From Icerya purchasi (taxonomy: Eukaryota; Arthropoda; Insecta; Hemiptera; Monophlebidae), in NCBI GenBank assembly GCA_039619475.1, contig CM077116.1, positions 149,933,088 to 149,997,087 of the forward strand: 64,000 nt of DNA. The letters are read 5' to 3'. The notes beneath the pieces are model-generated. The model saw nothing but the letters and a program-made list of their open reading frames with translations, was not told the origin of the DNA and made no database searches. Positions 35,105 to 46,877 of the stretch are shown here, piece by piece. A program made the translations under genes and the position numbers. How positions within the stretch are numbered: the stretch's first letter is position 1; each line of letters opens with the position of its first letter.

Positions 35105-36526
35105 TGAATGTTATTTAGGAAACAGAATTGATCAAATCTAGATCAATTGTTGAAAAAAAAGTACGAGGGGGGGGGCTACGATATTTATAAAATTTCGGAG
35201 ATTAAAATAAGTTATTACCGTTTAAGTTTATTGATTAATAATGGATAAATATACAGGAAAGGATATTATTGTCGCACCTTTTTTTAAATTTTTTCTCCTT
35301 TGTATGCCATCTCGTTTTATATACTTTAAATCGTTGTGATCAAAATGAAATTGTTGTAAATTGTATAAAATTGTTTCGCTTTTGCAAATACCGATTCGAA
35401 TTTTTCAGTAATCGGTTGCGTCAGTCGGTTTCATTTCCGCGTTATTTTTATCGTGGTAGTCGAATTATTGTTAGAGCGATCAATCTACTCGAATTTAACT
35501 GTCCCCCGAGTTCGAGATTTAACAGCGGTGACAAAATTTATTAAAAATAAACAATCATTAATAATAGATGTACAAACGGTTATCATCAGTAATTATATAC
35601 ATATATTTGGAATATTTTCATGGCTTAAAAATTATTTATATCCTTTTCTTTTTTTTTTTTTTTCCCGAGCCATATAATATGCAATGTTCCATTAAAATTT
35701 TGTTTAAAAGTGATCCATTAAAAATTGCGAAAAGCCGCGGAAAAAAATAAAAAAAACGAAATTAAAAAACCTTTTTTCTATTCTTTACATTTGCCATCGA
35801 TCATATTTTTCTTTTTACTTCTTCCATGTATTCAAATTTTCTTATCTCGAATTCATTCGGAGTACTTTTTTCGTTTATTTTATCGATACATTTTCTCCCG
35901 TACTATCTACCCTTAGATGCAACAAATTCTATTATAATTTTCGATCATGTAAATTCTTTTCCTCGCTGGTAATGTTATCTTTACCGCTTTATACGTTATT
36001 AATTTAATTATAATAATACAGCATTTTTGAAGACACTTCGTTATTCTTACTTCACCAGGTGATATATTCATTATCGTATTCATCTTAATCCGTAATTCGG
36101 TAATGATAATTTTGAACATTTTTTCTTTCTTTTATAACTCGTTAATTTTCTCCGTTAAAAGCCTTTTCTCGAATTTCAGTTCCACATTTAACGACATTAT
36201 CAATGAATCGATATATAATCTCGGAAAATTTTCTGTTATAACTTGTTTTCATATAGAGAGCCCCGGCATAATTTGTCTGATTTTTACTTCAATATCATCA
36301 ATGTGGCATCTCCATAATATTGAAGCTTTATCAAACGTTATTCTGAGCTTATTTAAATTCATTAACAAGTTATCGTAATAACATAATTCTTCACTGTACA
36401 AACATAGTATACTCGTATTATGTAAAACAGTTTTAGTAACGAATGCTCTAAATCGGCTTGGTTTTTTTTGTATGTATTACTCGTGATTTTTTATTATTTT
36501 TTTTTATTAAATAAAAAAAAGGTTAC
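35105..36526. other. Unassigned AT-rich sequence
   Basis: No bounded element. On the minus strand near 36290-36380 a stretch reads KLRITFDKASILWRCHID, faintly like the YLGxxLDxxLxWxxHI block of jockey LINEs, so a very old LINE may lie here. A G9 run occurs near 35167. Confidence 0.3.
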
Positions 36527-36683
36527 CGTGCGTCTATTAACACGTTTAATATACAGGTTTTCTTGTAGTAAGTTTTCTCGCATTTCCATACTAGAGAGAG
36601 TTCAATAGCTACCCAGGACATACTAAACCATATTAGAGCGGCTAACATATTAAAATACTTCTGATCCTGCACTGATCCATGTG
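36527..36683 (-). CDS. Candidate membrane-protein exon, possibly chemoreceptor-like
   Basis: Minus-strand stretch with a plausible acceptor (TTATTACAG) and GTAACC donor at 36526. It encodes HGSVQDQKYFNMLAALIWFS, MSWVAIELSLVWKCEKTY and YKKTCILNVLIDAR. A hydrophobic helix ending in Trp-Lys-Cys followed by a charged T..K..xIL stretch resembles the helix-6 region of insect gustatory receptors, but no TYxxxxxQF exon was found downstream. Treat it as an unverified exon; it may also be chance. Confidence 0.25.
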
Positions 36684-37294
36684 CTGTAATAATCCCGGTA
36701 ATTACACACAGCACATGGACCATATAAATTTAGAGGAAAAGAAAAAAAAAAAAAAATAGCTACTACGTTATCTTCTACTTACAACTACACATATGGCTCG
36801 AAATTTGGCAAATTAATGCATATTGAAAATAGTATTGGTACTGCTGTATAATTCAACGTTCCTTTATTACCATTTTTCTTAGTAAAACTTCTTTTTCTCG
36901 ATAAATATTTAAATAAACCTTTCTCTTTTATTCCGATTTTATTGCTACCTTCGATTAATATTTTTCATTCGACTAAATTAGTAAGTTTTAAAGAACGTAA
37001 CCTAATACACTTCCTCTTTTTATATAAAATTACCGCGAGTAATTTATGTTATAAAAGTGTATGAACAGAAGCAGTTTCGACGCTGAAAGTCGAACAATAC
37101 GATCGACAAATAATTTATTTACAAGTTTATGATGAATGTAAAAAGAAAAAATGAAACAATGTTTTATGGCCGATTTGTTTTTTTCATTTAAACAAATGAT
37201 GCTTTGGTTTATGTTGACGCCTAATGGAATCACTCGATTTTAAACATAGTCTCGGTTTAGAGGTTCCGAATAATTTACGAACGTGTATGAAAAA

Positions 37295-37545
37295 AAGTTT
37301 TATTTCTTAAATAAACGATTATTACCCACGATAATAAGGCAGTGTTTAAAGTTCTTTGGACATGCCATGAGACGGAACGGTTTAGAACGAACTCTCATAC
37401 AAGGAAAAATCAATGGAAAAAGGGGTCGGCCACCGATGAGGTTCTTAGATCATATTAAATCCGTCACAAAATTTTCTCTGTCAGAACTAGTAAAAATTAG
37501 CAGCAACAGAGAAAAATTTTGACAAGTGTTCGCTCGAGCTACTGG
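37295..37545 (+). pseudogene. LINE ORF2 C-terminal fragment
   Basis: Plus-strand relic reading LKFFGHAMRRNGLERTLIQG, KINGKRGRPPMRFLDHIK, and SELVKISSNREKF before a stop, with QVFARATGL following. The xxxFGHxMRRxGLExTLxxGKxxGKRGRGRp..xxDxI pattern is the conserved tail of endonuclease-RT LINEs. One R-G pair is missing (GKRGRPP). Only this tail survives; no RT core upstream. Confidence 0.85.
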
Positions 37546-38210
37546 TTTATGATGTTTGGTCACGACGTTCGCAAACGGACAACACGACTGAAGAGAGAGA
37601 GTGTTGGTGCGTAAAGCGAAATTTGTTCAGTGCAATAAGGGCGATGGCAAGAAGATGTATCGTTCGAGGGAATAAAGTAAGCAGTTTCAGTGTAAACAGT
37701 TTGGAAAAAAATTTCAACAGAAGAATAAATCGCAGAACAACTTTTTCCAATAAGGTTTTATAACTTCGAAATTCGTTTTTTTCTTTTTTTCTACCTTTTG
37801 GCCGAAATTTCTTTAGTGAAGAGCGTTTTATTATAATCAAGGGGAGAGGGTGGCATTTTAATGCAAACCGATGATAGGATTTATTAATAAACTTTTTCGT
37901 GTACTCTTTAGAAGAGTTATCAAAGAAAAAGGAACAAGGGCTCCAAAATGGGAGCCGATTAGTACGTTTGTTCCTGATATTAGTTACTGGGTTATGGAAA
38001 AATCGCTTACATCTCTAACGAAAGAAAATGAGGCGAGTCTCCTTTCCTTCTTTTCCACTGCTCTTGGGCCAATGTCTATGTTAACGAAGCCGTCAAAAAT
38101 AAAAAAAATATTACGGTGCGTTATCTGTAGAGTTGAAAAATTCTCCGTAAATACGGAAGGTGGAAAATTAAAAAAAAAACTATATATGGATAATTGATAA
38201 AAATATACAC

Positions 38211-38305
38211 GATTATTATTTTTTTTTTTTATTATTAAAACCATGTGCGATACCTTAGTCCCCACCAAGTCAATTGACTTGTCGGCGGGTTCTCAAAAAA
38301 GGTAC
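38211..38305 (-). repeat. Solo LINE 3' tail
   Basis: Minus-strand segment GGGGACTAAGGTATCGCACA followed by TGG, then TTTAATAATA-A-rich repeats. A G-rich UTR segment ending in a simple-repeat tail is typical of the last bases of a LINE that aborted reverse transcription early. It also contains an AAGTCAATTGACTT palindrome (38268-38281). Confidence 0.5.
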
Positions 38306-38569
38306 ACATGCGTATATTTATTTAATAAATATTACAAGCTTAATATCTATAATTTACTACATATTACCAGAACAATGTAAACCTTGAGTAGTAATGCACT
38401 CATGCATACTTCTCCAGACTGACATATATATATATACCATACATATTATATATAGCTTCATATAATACTTATATTTGTTGTTAACTAAATTTTAGCAATA
38501 TTTGTTTTATTTTAATTTTATTTATTTTTGTATTGTTTTGCTGTAATATATTATTCCAGTCGACTGCAT

Positions 38570-40683
38570 CAGTCTTTTCCTATCAGACGTTTACAAAGCT
38601 TTCCTAGAAAGGAAATTCACTGTTGCTACTTTTGTTGTTGTCTCCTCTGCGTTTCATAATGTCCACCTTCCTACTCTATGCGCCAAGCTTCTTGGGCTTA
38701 ATATTCCATCTACTTTCATCTTTCTTATTCTAAATCTGTTCCAAAATAGATCCCTCTTCCTCTCTACTCCCTCCCGTGACATTTCCAGATGCATCTACAT
38801 TCCCTCAGGGATCTTGTCTTAGCCCCGCACTTTTCAATATCTACTTAATATTGCTTCTTTCCCTATGATTTGCTCTTCTCTCCTTTTCGTAGATGATATC
38901 CTTATCTACTCCAGTTGTAGTAATGTGGCCGCCGCCAACGAAAAGATCAATAATTCTTTATCTATCCTTAGTAACTCCCTCTCCTCAATTCACCACTTTC
39001 TCTCTCCTTCAAAGTCTTCCTCTATGGTGTCTTCCCTCCGCTCCTACAATCAAGCTTTAGTAAGTACTATTTCATTTAAAATTCCGATTCCGTTCGTCAG
39101 CTTCTTTTGCTATCTTGGTGTAATTCTCAACAGCCGACTCACTTTCCATGAACACATTAACTATCTCTACAATTCCTCCCTCAAAAGACTTAATCTCCTG
39201 AAAGCCCTATCTTCATCCAAATATAGTGGTGATCCTTCTATTCTCCTAATCTTTTACCAAGCTATAATTTGTTCCAGGATTGATTACTGCTCCTTCATCT
39301 ATGGAAATTCCTCTAAATCTCTCCTCGCCAAATTGGACAATGTTCAAAATTGCTACCTTCCGCTGTGCATTGGAGCGCTAAAATCCTCTCCTATTCCTGT
39401 TATCCTCTCTGAACCTACGATACAACCACTTTTTATCCGCAGATCGCAGCTTGGTTACAATTTTCTAATTAAAAGTCTTTCTGTGTCCTCATCTAATCTT
39501 ATCTCCTCCTATCTTGGTATTAAAAATCAGTGGTGTTTTGTTCCCAATAAAATCCCGATCCTTTCCCTTGTAGCAGCTCGAGTCTCCAATTTTTTGCCTC
39601 ATATCTTTTCTTATTCCAAGCTTCCTTACTTTTCCCATGACTTCAGCAACATTAATCTCTTCTCTCTACCTCTCCAGACCAGCTCCATCGCACACTCTAC
39701 CATTCAAGCCGAATTCCTCCACTTTCTTGATACATCTTTGCCTTCTCATCTAACATTCTTTACTGATGGTTCTAAAAATGAGAACGGGGTGGGCGGCGCG
39801 TTTACCTCCCTCTCATTGCATCACGCTGAATCCTTCAAGCTCCCTTCCTTCTGTTCTATCTTCACAGCGGAGTCTATCTCCATTTTACGCGCAATCTCCG
39901 TCATTCCATCCATAAGAGGGATCAGTAAATGCCCACATTGTCTCCGATTTTAAAAGTGTTCTTCAAGCTATTTCTTCTCCTCCTTCTCATTACTCCAGCT
40001 CTATTATTCTCTCAATTCGTTTTTCCGTATTCAATCTACTCTCATCCCGCTTTATTACTATTAATCTTTTGTGGTTTCCTAGCCATTCTGGCATCGAGGG
40101 CAACGAGTTAGCAGATTTTTTAGCCCGTTCGGCCGCCCGCGAAGATCCTTTACTCTGTAATTTTCCTATCTCGGAGCTAATCAATTCCAACTATGGTCGG
40201 ACATCTATCCTTTCTTTATTTTCTAATTTCGCTTCTCGTTATCTTCAAATTCAGCCGGTGGTTCCATGCTCTCATCCGTGGTTTCATTCTTCTTCTTATC
40301 AAATCAGACTGTGCTTTAATCACTCCCTTCTACCCTCTTCACCTTTTCGTTTTTCCCTGTCCTCCTCTCCCGATTGTTCGTTTCACAGTTCTATCTATAC
40401 TCCACTATATATTGCAAACCACATCTTCTTTGAATGCCTCGCCCTTGATTCTGAACGCTCTGCTTTGTACTCTAAAATCTTAGCACTGGATCTTCCTGCT
40501 CCTTATAATTCTTCCTTTGTCCTTTCTTTTCCATCTCCAGATATAATTCCTGTACTTCAATCTTTCCTAAGCTCTATTTCTAATCGTCTCTCTATTTAAC
40601 CCTTTCTATAATTTCTGTAGTTGTTGGGTCAAAGCCGCTGGCGCGCCCAAAAGGTAATATATAAAATAATATTATTATTATTT
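38570..40683 (+). pseudogene. I-like LINE with RT and RNase H, best copy
   Basis: The best preserved of at least seven copies of one LINE family in this window; 5'-truncated in the RT finger/palm. Near 38800 FPQGSCLSPALFNIYL is RT motif B. After a frame change, 38865-39953 holds FVDDILIYSS (catalytic motif C), YLGVILNSRLTFHEHINYLY and FYQAIICSRIDYCSFIYG. RNase H follows: FFTDGSKNENGVGGAF near 39757, FTAESISILRA, and in another frame FPSHSGIEGNELADFLA (40072-40122), then HIFFECLALDSERSALY and a stop at 40597-40599. Presence of RNase H after RT places it in the I/R1-like group. The 3' end is a TATTATT simple-repeat tail. Two or more frameshifts and stops make it inactive. Confidence 0.9.
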
Positions 40684-40969
40684 TATATTTCTAAAAAAAA
40701 AAATATATAGGTATTTGCAAAGAGTTTTTTTTTACTATAATGAAGGCCTATAGTGAATTTTTAATTTTATCATTAATGAAATAATAAGTATAAACGTCAA
40801 AACCGTGCATCCGGCTAATAATTCTTAAATGATCTTTATTTCCGCTTAGTCAGGCTTCGTTACGAATTCCAGTCAGGGTCGATGATGAGATTTTTATTAC
40901 AGATACTAATTTTGAAGCGATCATTTTTCCGCGTTCAATTAAAATCTAGCCAGCTGCAACAGTGTGTAC

Positions 40970-41113
40970 CTACCTACTTAGCCAGTTGCGTTTTATTGGA
41001 GTGGAACTCAGTTCGAATCTCACTGCCGTTCACTCCTAATATAGATATTTTTATTAGTACTTGCGCTGGCCTAATATCCCGCTAGTTCGAGCTCGAATAA
41101 AAAAAAAAAAAGA
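40970..41113 (+). mobile_element. tRNA-like SINE with poly(A) tail
   Basis: Plus-strand sequence with A-box-like TAGCCAGTTGCG (40979-40990), B box GTTCGAATC (41011-41019) at typical spacing, a short body and an A-run tail (41099-41112). The order A box, B box, body, poly(A) fits a SINE. Target duplications were not identified. Confidence 0.55.
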
Positions 41114-41297
41114 AAAATGACTAAAGATCTTTTTTAAAAAAGCTGTTAAAACATGTACTGATTTCAATAATTAAATGTTCTTATTTAAATATGTACGTAT
41201 GTGCAAAAAATTGCACAAACAGCGGAGGTAAATTAAATTTTTCAAATTAATAATATAAATTTTTAAGCTAGTCATATTATGTTTTAATTATATAGTG

Positions 41298-42165
41298 TAA
41301 ATGGTACACATTACTCTGCGAATCGTGTTGATCGATGGCAAAATAATTCGGTCTCACTTACGATCGCAGGCTGCTGCATATATATCAAATGGGAGACTGT
41401 GTATATTATCAAATATTTTAAATTCTACTATTATTTCTGCCTTATTCTAGACGATGCGTATTCAATTATTATTACTTGCTGATGTTTTTTGTTTTTTTTT
41501 ACTGAGGCACTTGACGTGTATTGTAATTTTGTTATTACGCTTTTATTACGATTAATATGATTTTGCCAACTTAACGTAATTAAACAAAAATCAGATGTGT
41601 TATAAGTGAATTAATATTGTATGCCGGATTACGAAACATGAATAAATTGATTTCACTTGTTTCCTTCATAAACTAACAGAAATCTTCAGAAATTTAATAT
41701 TATTCATTTACTCAAAAGGTTCGTAATATGAAATATAACCATTTATTCACGATTTATTAGATTTTATAAATAACACAATAAAAATACATTAAAGTTCGTA
41801 ATATTACCGTTACATACTTAAAATATGCAAAACCGCATACAATATTAATTCACTTATAACATATTTGATTTTTGTTTAATTACGTTAAGTTGACAAAATC
41901 ATATTAATCGTAATAAAAGCGTAATAATAAAATTAGTACATGTCAAGTGCCTCAGTAAAAAAAAAAAAAATATATATATCAGCCAGTAATAATAACTGAA
42001 TACGCATTGTTTAGAATAAGCCAGAAATAACAGTAGAATTCAAAATATTTGATAATATACACAGTCTTCCATTTGATGTATATGCAAAAGCCTGCGATCG
42101 TAAGTGAGCCCGAATTATTTTGCCATCGATCAACACGATTCGCAGACTAATGTATACCATTACAA
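41298..42165. mobile_element. Foldback element with ~330-bp inverted arms
   Basis: A large inverted repeat: left arm about 41298-41627 and right arm about 41830-42165, with a loop near 200 bp. Matching landmarks in opposite orientation include GCGAATCGTGTTGATCGATG, TTACGATCGCAGGCT, TTGATAATATACACAG, AAGTGCCTCAGT, TTACGTTAAGTTG, and TTATAAGTGAATTAATATTG. Arms differ at scattered positions and small indels. The interior has no ORF. It could be a foldback DNA element or a MITE with long terminal inverted repeats; the target duplication is unclear because both flanks are TA-rich. Confidence 0.85.
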
Positions 42166-42545
42166 CATATATATATACATAATTTTTGCAGTCGGCAATA
42201 TTATAACATATTTTAATAAATAAAGTTGCAGCAAGAATGAAATTATTACGAAGTTAAATGCTAGTAATTAACGTAAAATGTGTTATAATTCCGCACTTGG
42301 CTAACTGTGAATCGATTATTTGTTTCTTACGATTAATTTTTTTTAAATCATTTTATGCGAAATATATATTCCCTGTTTAATTGAAATTTATATTTCGTCT
42401 TCAGTATGGCTAACCAATTATATTTTGAGGAATTGTTTTGTCGACTTCTGTCGATTCCAGATGGTGTCTGCAGGATTGTTTTCTCGTATTTTTTTGCTTG
42501 CTCGCTTAGTTTTATTATTAGATGTATTTTAAATGTAATTATAAA

Positions 42546-42720
42546 TTATAAAGCCAGCTACCCCGAAGCGCAGTTGGTTAGGCAGCGGTTTTTCGCTCGG
42601 GTAGATTTCTGCTAGCGCACATTGTAACTTTCACAAAATTTACTCCCGCCCAGTTAATGTCCGTTAGTTGACGTGGCAACAAATAAAATATATAATTATT
42701 AATAAAATTAAAATACGATG
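42546..42720 (+). repeat. Possible degenerate tRNA-headed SINE
   Basis: Contains a good tRNA A-box neighbourhood (GCGCAGTTGGTTAGGCAGCG at 42569-42588) followed by a body and an A/T-rich tail (AATAAAATATATAATTATT). A B box is no longer recognisable. Weak support. Confidence 0.35.
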
Positions 42721-42959
42721 GTATTGTTTTTTTATTATTTTTTTATTACTTATTATTTTATGGGCCATTTTTCTTGGTTAAGGAGGTTTAAAGTGTACGA
42801 AATTTAAAAACAATAAATCAATAGGCTAAAGAAAGTAGGAGAAATGTAAAGGAGCATTTACAGTTTCATTATTTTTTATTACTCTTTTTTTTTTTACATA
42901 AGTAGAAAGAAAAGGACATTAACGCGACAGAAATGTTCAAATTAATGTACGGAGGACGG

Positions 42960-43890
42960 TCCTTTTATCGAAATATTTTCAGCTCCATCTTTCCTCCTTC
43001 TCTTCTATTTGTCGTTGACGATTACGGTGCCTAACAGTTGCCCTTCATCATTTTTTAATTCCGCTTCGTTTTATCTATCCATACCTTCACTCCCCAACCG
43101 TCCTTGGTTTTATTATTTTCCAGTTTTTCGTTGTTCAGTGATTTTCGCTATTTGTCGTTTACGTACTGGACACTATTTATTGTCTTCTGTTTTTCATAGA
43201 CTCTTTCCCGCTATATTTCCCTATTGTCCATTACATCCTCATAACTGCCATTTAATACGTGACCTTAGTTACAGGACCGTATATAGACCAAAATTTCGGG
43301 AGAGGGGTTACGAAAATATTTTTATAAATATATATATATATATATATATGTGTGTATGTGTGTGTGTGTGTGTGTGTGTGTTATAATGAAATATATTTAT
43401 TTATAAATGATACACTAAAGCATTGTAGTCAATTATTGTATATGCAATATTTGAACACTACAATAAAAAATAGTTGATTCCATGGAATCCATAAAAATTT
43501 TAATTTTCTTTTCTTTTGCCAAAAATTGGAAAGAAATAAATTTATTCTGAATATTGGTCCATTTAATTCAAGCAGTTATTATTTCGCAGACATTTCGTGG
43601 GGGGGGGGGGGTTGAGCCTGGAAAACCCCCTTCAGATACGGCCCTGCTTAGTTATATACTATTGGATAACATCTCTTTTACCTGAGCATTTATATTTTTA
43701 CTACAGATTATTGAAAGTAAAAATACCCTTTAAAATGCTTCTTTCATACTTTTGCTTTCCTCGTTTCCCGTTCTCCTTGCTCTTGCTACCTTTATTTCCC
43801 CCTATTAGGTTCCTAATATTTCTCTACCTCCTTTTATAATCTTTTAAGTCTGTTGGACTGACGTTCTTTTTCGGCAAATCTAAAAAAAGA
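42960..43890 (+). pseudogene. I-like LINE copy interrupted by a hAT MITE
   Basis: Plus-strand C/T-rich LINE relic. Before the MITE it encodes PWFYYFPVFRCSVIFAICRL and RTGHYLLSSVFHR, then C..H..C-type residues (CPLHPHNCHLI): the RLRTGH and zinc-knuckle segment at the end of LINE ORF2. After the MITE (from 43655) C/T-rich LINE-like sequence continues to about 43890. It belongs to the same family as 38570-40683 and is 5'-truncated. Confidence 0.75.
43272..43646. mobile_element. hAT-like MITE (GGGCCGTATC ends), copy 2, inside LINE
   Basis: A 375-bp element starting CAGGACCGTAT and ending ATACGGCCCTG, with a perfect 8-bp target duplication CTTAGTTA (43264-43271 and 43647-43654). Both end regions match 11081-11235 in reverse orientation, including the G-run and the AATTCAAGCAGTTATTATTT segment. 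It additionally carries a TA/TG microsatellite (43328-43381) and a unique middle. It inserted into the LINE copy, so it is younger than that LINE. Confidence 0.92.
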
Positions 43891-45430
43891 AAAATTAAAA
43901 ATCTACGACTATAACAGAATGTTTAGTCATTATTAATATTATGTAAACATTCAATAAAGGAAGGTTTTTGAAAATTTCCTCTTGAACCGGAAAAAGTGGA
44001 GTTTTCAGTTCTGATACCCCTGTATCTTAAAAGCTAAAAGTTTAACCGGCTAGAAAACTTTTTTTCAGACATCAAAAATCTAAAAATACGTTCGGTTAAA
44101 AGGGTAATAAAATAAATAAGAGCAAATATTTTACAAGGATATTTTTAGGATGCCTTATAGATAATAGAATTGGTAGAAATTCTCGTTTTTCTTTTTTCCA
44201 TTATAAAGAAATTTGAAATCTATAATCGATTAGACGAAGAAAAAAAAAAAAGAAGCTGAAAAACTTACGTAAACATTGGTTGAACCACAGCGAATGTCAC
44301 AAATAGTGCGCATTCGGAAGTACTATAGTGCATTTTAGTTATCTTAAATGTTCAAATAATGCATAGAAATTGATTAATCCGATTACAGAACGTAAAAGCA
44401 TCTCCCTTACGCATCTGCAATGATAAGACGTGCACTTAAATTAGCGAATATTTAGGAAAATATGTTGCTATAAACGGATTTTTTCCCACTGAAGTGCGAA
44501 TGTGTTGACACAAACGGTAGTACAAATGTAAACATATATATATATATATATATATATACCTATATGTATGTATGTGCGTCGTAGTGTAAGTACGCGGATC
44601 ATATTTTCAGACAGATAGGTTATTAGGTATGCGCATATTTTCGAGCTGTACGTACACATGTGTAGCAATCATGATGATAATGATGAAGCGTTTAAAAAAT
44701 TATATAAGAGGCGAGTGGGAAACGTTAAAAATAAATAGCTCGCGCGTGAGTGACGCGATATTTGTGTAATTACTATTTGTGCAATATTATCATTCGCGTG
44801 TAAGAAAAACGAGATAAGTGACAGGTATGTGTAGAATAATGGCCCCATAGGGGAACGTGTGACGAAAGTGTCACCCCTATGATGATAGCTAATAATTATC
44901 ACCTTTTTATATTGACTGTCATGCTTTAACGCAATCACACTTTGCCACTAGCGCGAGACGATATTATTTTGGAAATCTTTTGTGTTTGTTCCAGTTTTCG
45001 CTATTATCATCCTCTTATCTATAACGTCTTTCGGCCGCTTCTGCGTCCGTTGTCATGCACCGCTGATTGATTTTTTAATTCGAAACGCGTCTAGAAAGAG
45101 ATAACATCATGTTGCAATGTGTACTGCACGAGTCAGACAGATACGTTCAATTGCAGCGGCTGAGCCCTCCACGGGGGATCGAAACGTTTATCTGGTTAAT
45201 CCGAACATTTATCGAATTTTTCGTGTAAATGTCCGATCTTTTCTGCTTTTCATTAGAGCGAAGGGCGTGGCTATTCGTCGCAACTAGTGCAACAGACGCC
45301 TTTCTTTTGCGAAATACATACGTCGGTGATAAAAACGTAACTATATTCGGAAAAGTAAAATAATGAGCGGTAGAGTAGTTATCGATTCTAGTAATCATTC
45401 ATTTTTTATCTAGTCCCTTTTTGCTAACCT
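43891..45430. other. Unassigned sequence with a GC-richer block
   Basis: AT-rich sequence with a TA/GTA repeat at 44530-44580 and a GC-richer stretch at about 44930-45350 with no recognisable coding content. One strong hairpin is listed separately. Confidence 0.35.
44847..44880. other. Hairpin-forming inverted repeat
   Basis: A 34-base sequence whose outer seven bases (ATAGGGG / CCCCTAT) and inner GTGAC / GTCAC pair, around a GAAAGT-type loop with one internal bulge. Possible structured RNA or protein-binding site; function unknown. Confidence 0.5.
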
Positions 45431-45434
45431 GTAC

Positions 45435-45800
45435 TTTTTTTTCTTTCTGTTGTTGTCATCGTTATCCGCCTACATTTTCAAGTCATATACCATCCCCTCG
45501 TTTTCGTTTTTTTCAGCACACTGTCCTAACTGTTCGAATGATGCAGTTTATTCGCAGACCATGTGTTTATTAAGTGTTCATCTCTTTCCGCTGAACGTTC
45601 TACTTTGCTTGCAATTTACTTCATTGCGCTTCCTATTTATGGTTTCTTTTTCTTCTTTACACGCTATCCCCGCTAACAATATCGGATAGTATTAAAATAT
45701 AGTCAACTCCCTTCTTTTCCAACTGTTTCTCGGTAATGGCTGTGTCGATGAGCCTCAAAAATAAAAAATATAGGAAAAAAAAAACAAAAAAGAAAGCATA
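45435..45800 (+). pseudogene. I-like LINE 3' fragment
   Basis: C/T-rich plus-strand relic. Frames around 45570-45640 read KCSSLSAERSTLLAIYFIAL, matching FFECLALDSERSALYSKILA of the copy at 38570-40683. It continues through a related 3' UTR (..GTCGATGAGCCTCAAAAATA) to an A-rich tail at about 45770-45800. Only the extreme 3' part is present. Confidence 0.65.
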
Positions 45801-46643
45801 TAGAAAATTATTTTTCAATAACTTATATCCTGTTGTAATCGTATTAATTAAAAAAGAAAAATTGACAATTTTTTCCTTTTCTGGAAACAAAAACGATTAA
45901 CTGGAATTTACAAATTCGCAAAAGTATAACTGTCATTGGTCAACGAATTCTCATAATTTATTTAGCTCATTAAAAGTGTTCCGAGTATATACATATGTAC
46001 AGATTACGATAAGTCAATAATAAATATTGGTAAGCATCGGAGATGTAATTACTGATTGGTAAAATGATAGCCGGGGTTGGTCGTCTTGCAACAGAGTATT
46101 GAATTCCCGTTTATTCCTTTTTTCTTTTTTTTTGTTCCAGTTGACGTTCATTACTTGTTTATTTATTTTTAGTTATTGGAAAGCATGGTATAAAAGAAAT
46201 TAATAAACGACGCTTTTAGCATGCATGCTACACCGGCAACAATGTGGCATTATAATCCAGTTTGTATACATTTACAACGAGCACGATACAAGTGTCGTGG
46301 AAGACAAATATTTACGCTCTTTATTTTACGGTAATCATTTTTTAAAATACGAATATTTTTGTGACAATGGCTTGGCGGAACAATTGCGTAAATGGTAAGA
46401 GCATTTGAGTGGTCATTTGCGTTTGGGCGACGTAAATTTTAGAACTCAGCCATTGAAATATATCATCCGTATAGGAATTTTACATTATTCGTTTGTAATA
46501 ATATAAAAAGAAAAAACGAAAAAAAAAACATTTATATAATCGTATTTTGAGTTCGTACAAATATAATCTACATCGTGAATATTATTAATCAGACTGTCTA
46601 TTATCGTAATAATATGGACGGGTTTAATCGAATTCAACGCTTC

Positions 46644-46644
<1 letters not shown>

Positions 46645-46675
<31 letters not shown>

Positions 46676-46676
46676 T
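46645..46676. repeat. (AAT)n microsatellite
   Basis: Ten or so AAT triplets. Confidence 0.95.
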
Positions 46677-46710
46677 CGTTTCATTGTTTTTTTTGTACTT
46701 TAAACGCTAC

Positions 46711-46747
46711 ACATACTATGTACCTTTTCTCAACGACCGTCACACAC

Positions 46748-46780
<33 letters not shown>

Positions 46781-46877
46781 TATATAAAGAGATTATATGT
46801 TTCAATTAAGTTATCAGCTTCTCGCCATATTTAAGGATTTGCCAAATACATATGTATATAAATAAAAGTTTAAATAT
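46711..46877. repeat. Duplicated segment: MITE end plus flank, copy A
   Basis: Begins with the terminal 35 bases of the 249-bp MITE (ACTATGTACCTTTTCTCAAC then GACCGTCAC), followed by TA-rich sequence and TGTTTCAATTAAGTTATCA..CTTCTCGCCATATTTAA. The same order recurs at 47693-47855 about 980 bp away. The rest of the MITE is missing here. Confidence 0.8.

Noticed and set aside
44268..44345. Signal-peptide-like minus-strand stretch before a GTAAGT donor, considered as the missing takeout first exon
   Set aside because: It ends in the wrong phase to join base 26378, so the frame would break.
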